Source: Abyssibacter sp036156195 (GTDB taxonomy: Bacteria > Pseudomonadota > Gammaproteobacteria > Nevskiales > OUC007). From it: 64,000 bases of DNA. The first letter of the stretch is position 1; each line of letters begins with the position of its first letter. The DNA lies in the NCBI GenBank assembly GCA_036156195.1, contig JAYZUZ010000016.1:124001-188000 (forward strand). Reading direction: 5' to 3'. Shown here piece after piece: positions 62,417-64,000 of this stretch. The translations under genes and the position numbers were made by a program. The notes below the pieces were generated by a model. That model was not told the origin of the DNA, made no database searches, and was given only the letters and a program-made list of their open reading frames with translations.

Positions 62417-64000
62417 ATGAAGATGCATTCACGCAGTTTGCTGCGGTTGGCCGCCGTTGGTGCGGCGACCGTGCCGTTCCATGCATCCGCGGCAACGCTG
62501 AATCTCGGCGGCATGGAAGCCCAGATCGACACCACCCTGTCCGCAGGCGTGGCTTTTCGCATGCAGGATCCCAACGAGGCGCTGATCGGCATCTCCAATG
62601 GCGGGACCTCGCGCTCTGCGAATGGTGATGACGGCAACTATGGCTATGAAAAGGGCGACATGGTGTCGGCTGCGGCCAAAATCACCGTCGACATGGACCT
62701 CGCCTTCAACCGCAACTGGGGCATCTTCACGCGTGGTAGCGCGTTTTATAACCCGGAAGCCTCGGATGCCGGCTCCATAGAAGACAGACTGAACGCCAAT
62801 GGTGGCGCGGGCGTGTCACGTGCACGCGGTGAGGCCGAGCTGGGCGAGCGAGGCCACGAACGCCTGGATCACAACGCCGATCTGCTGGACGCCTTCCTCT
62901 ACGGCAGCTTTTCACTGGGCAGTCAGTACATCAGCATGACGCTTGGTAACCAGGTCGTGAGCTGGGGCGAAAGCACCTTTATTCGCAATGGCATCAACAT
63001 CCTGAACCCAATCGATGTTTCCAAGATCCGCCTGCCCGGATCGGAGATCAAGGAAGCACTCACACCCATCCCGATGCTGTCGCTGCAAACCTCGCTCACC
63101 GACAACCTGAGCATGGACGTGGTGTGGCAGTTCGACTGGGAGCAGGTGGAAATCGACCCGCGCGGCAATTTCTTCTCCACCAACGATGTGGCATCCGACG
63201 ATGGCCAGCGCATCTTCCTGAGCTATGGCCGGCGTCTGGACAACAACACGCGGCCGCTCACCGGCTTCATGGGTGAAGGCGACGCCCACGCCTGGGTACC
63301 ACGCGAGGGCAATCGCGCACCGGATGACGAAACCTCGCAGGCCGGCGTGGCCTTCCGCTACTTCGCGGAGAACCTCAACTCCACCGAATTCGGCTTTTAC
63401 TACGTGAACTATCACTCACGCACGCCGAACATCTCGCTGATTCGCGGAGCGCGCGTACCGAACGACGGCAACCCCACGCCGCGCAACGCGGCCACCAACG
63501 TGGCGAACATGCCGGGTGGCCCCTTCGAGGCACCGCTGTGCTCGACGGAAGGCAGTGACCCGACCAGCTGTCGTGCGTCCTACTTTATTGAGTACGACGA
63601 GGACATTTCTCTCTGGGGTCTGAGCATGAATACGAATGGCCCGTTCGGAACCGCTGTCCAGGGTGAAATCAGCTACCGGCCCAACGCACCCGTGCAATAC
63701 AGCGGTGGCGACCTCGTTCCAGCCGCCCTGACCGATGGCATGCTGCTGGGCACCTACAACCCGGGCGACTACATCCAGGGCTATAACGAGATCGAGACCT
63801 GGCAAATCCAGACCACGATCACCAAGGCTTTCGGCCCCAGCTTCGGCGCCGGCCAGTGGATCGTGCTGGGTGAGGTGGGCTACACCCGTCAGGACCTGGA
63901 CGACAGCCCCTACTCCGGCGCCGGCGCGGCACTGCCCACCTGTGACAACAACCCCATCCTGATCATCGCGATTGCCAATGGCTCCTGCCAGGAAGCCATT
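62417..64000 (+). CDS. DUF1302 outer-membrane-like protein, 3' end outside window
   Basis: 528 codons are visible from ATG 62417 and the frame is still open at the window end. GGGAG precedes the start; an alternative ATG is two codons downstream. A signal peptide (cleavage near ASA|AT) is followed by DUF1302 features: LGGMEAQIDTTLSAGVAF, TLGNQVVSWGESTFIRNGIN, and YYVNYHSRTP. It is clearly related to the DUF1302 protein at 20638-22458 (shared WGEST-F-x-x-NG-N motif). Such proteins are linked to handling of hydrophobic molecules. Its own regulation may use the palindrome upstream. Confidence 0.88.
   Translation, partial: MKMHSRSLLRLAAVGAATVPFHASAATLNLGGMEAQIDTTLSAGVAFRMQDPNEALIGISNGGTSRSANGDDGNYGYEKGDMVSAAAKITVDMDLAFNRNWGIFTRGSAFYNPEASDAGSIEDRLNANGGAGVSRARGEAELGERGHERLDHNADLLDAFLYGSFSLGSQYISMTLGNQVVSWGESTFIRNGINILNPIDVSKIRLPGSEIKEALTPIPMLSLQTSLTDNLSMDVVWQFDWEQVEIDPRGNFFSTNDVASDDGQRIFLSYGRRLDNNTRPLTGFMGEGDAHAWVPREGNRAPDDETSQAGVAFRYFAENLNSTEFGFYYVNYHSRTPNISLIRGARVPNDGNPTPRNAATNVANMPGGPFEAPLCSTEGSDPTSCRASYFIEYDEDISLWGLSMNTNGPFGTAVQGEISYRPNAPVQYSGGDLVPAALTDGMLLGTYNPGDYIQGYNEIETWQIQTTITKAFGPSFGAGQWIVLGEVGYTRQDLDDSPYSGAGAALPTCDNNPILIIAIANGSCQEAI

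Noticed and set aside
1..64000. tRNA, rRNA, CRISPR arrays, transposases, prophage genes
   Set aside because: None could be seen; gaps between genes are short and carry no tRNA-like cloverleaf, spaced repeats or transposase frames.

Overview
The window is GC-rich, densely coded DNA from a Gram-negative bacterium. Signs of this are many lipoprotein and Sec signal peptides, TonB/ExbB/ExbD, a TonB-dependent receptor, DUF1302/DUF1329 proteins and MinCDE. The gene content (FadE, a DesB/DesT-like desaturase locus, alpha-methylacyl-CoA racemase, two DUF1302 proteins and a VolA-type lipase) suggests a lipid- or hydrocarbon-degrading gammaproteobacterium, perhaps near Nevskiales/Solimonadaceae. That placement is inference. 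No rRNA, tRNA, CRISPR array, transposase or integrase was seen. The window looks chromosomal, cut at both ends inside genes.

Layout. 1-3.5 kb: end of a YCF48-like protein and an MMPL/RND exporter. 3.5-7 kb: PAS histidine kinase, single-domain response regulator and two alpha/beta hydrolases. 6.9-14 kb: a fatty-acyl block with MaoC hydratase, two-domain FabG4-type reductase, alpha-methylacyl-CoA racemase, acyl-CoA ligase and DUF1329 protein, followed by a GC-rich repeat-like intergenic element. 14.5-20.5 kb: two unknown exported proteins, LysR divergent from pirin plus a DOPA-dioxygenase-like protein, an amidase, a SanA-like protein and a small unknown protein. 20.6-30.9 kb: DUF1302 protein with lipoprotein lipase, FAD glycerol-3-phosphate dehydrogenase, FadE with an unusual basic tail, a hydrolase and a GST-kappa-like isomerase. 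30.9-36.8 kb: alpha-E/ATP-grasp pair, two paralogous lipoproteins and minCDE.

36.8-49.5 kb, all on the minus strand: a large lipoprotein and a complete TonB2-type energy module (DUF3450, TtpC-like, ExbB, ExbD, TonB, TPR) next to one TonB-dependent receptor and a large surface lipoprotein. 49.8-57.4 kb: a DUF1295/methyltransferase/exported-protein operon, an amidase lipoprotein, a lysyl-oxidase-like protein and two unknowns. 57.5-60.6 kb: desaturase, its ferredoxin-type reductase and a divergent FabR/DesT-like repressor with two operator-like palindromes. 60.6-64 kb: a lipase-like hydrolase and the start of a second DUF1302 protein.

How it fits together: many genes concern acquisition, activation, oxidation or remodelling of acyl lipids. 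The DUF1302, DUF1329, MMPL and VolA-type proteins act at the envelope; acyl-CoA ligase, FadE, racemase, MaoC and FabG4 work inside; the desaturase and the CFA-family methyltransferase adjust membrane lipids. The most unusual items are the receptor/lipoprotein/TonB2 island, the lysyl-oxidase-like protein, the plant-coclaurine-methyltransferase-like enzyme paired with DUF1295, the histone-H1-like tail on FadE, and a hairpin that covers the start codon of the histidine kinase.
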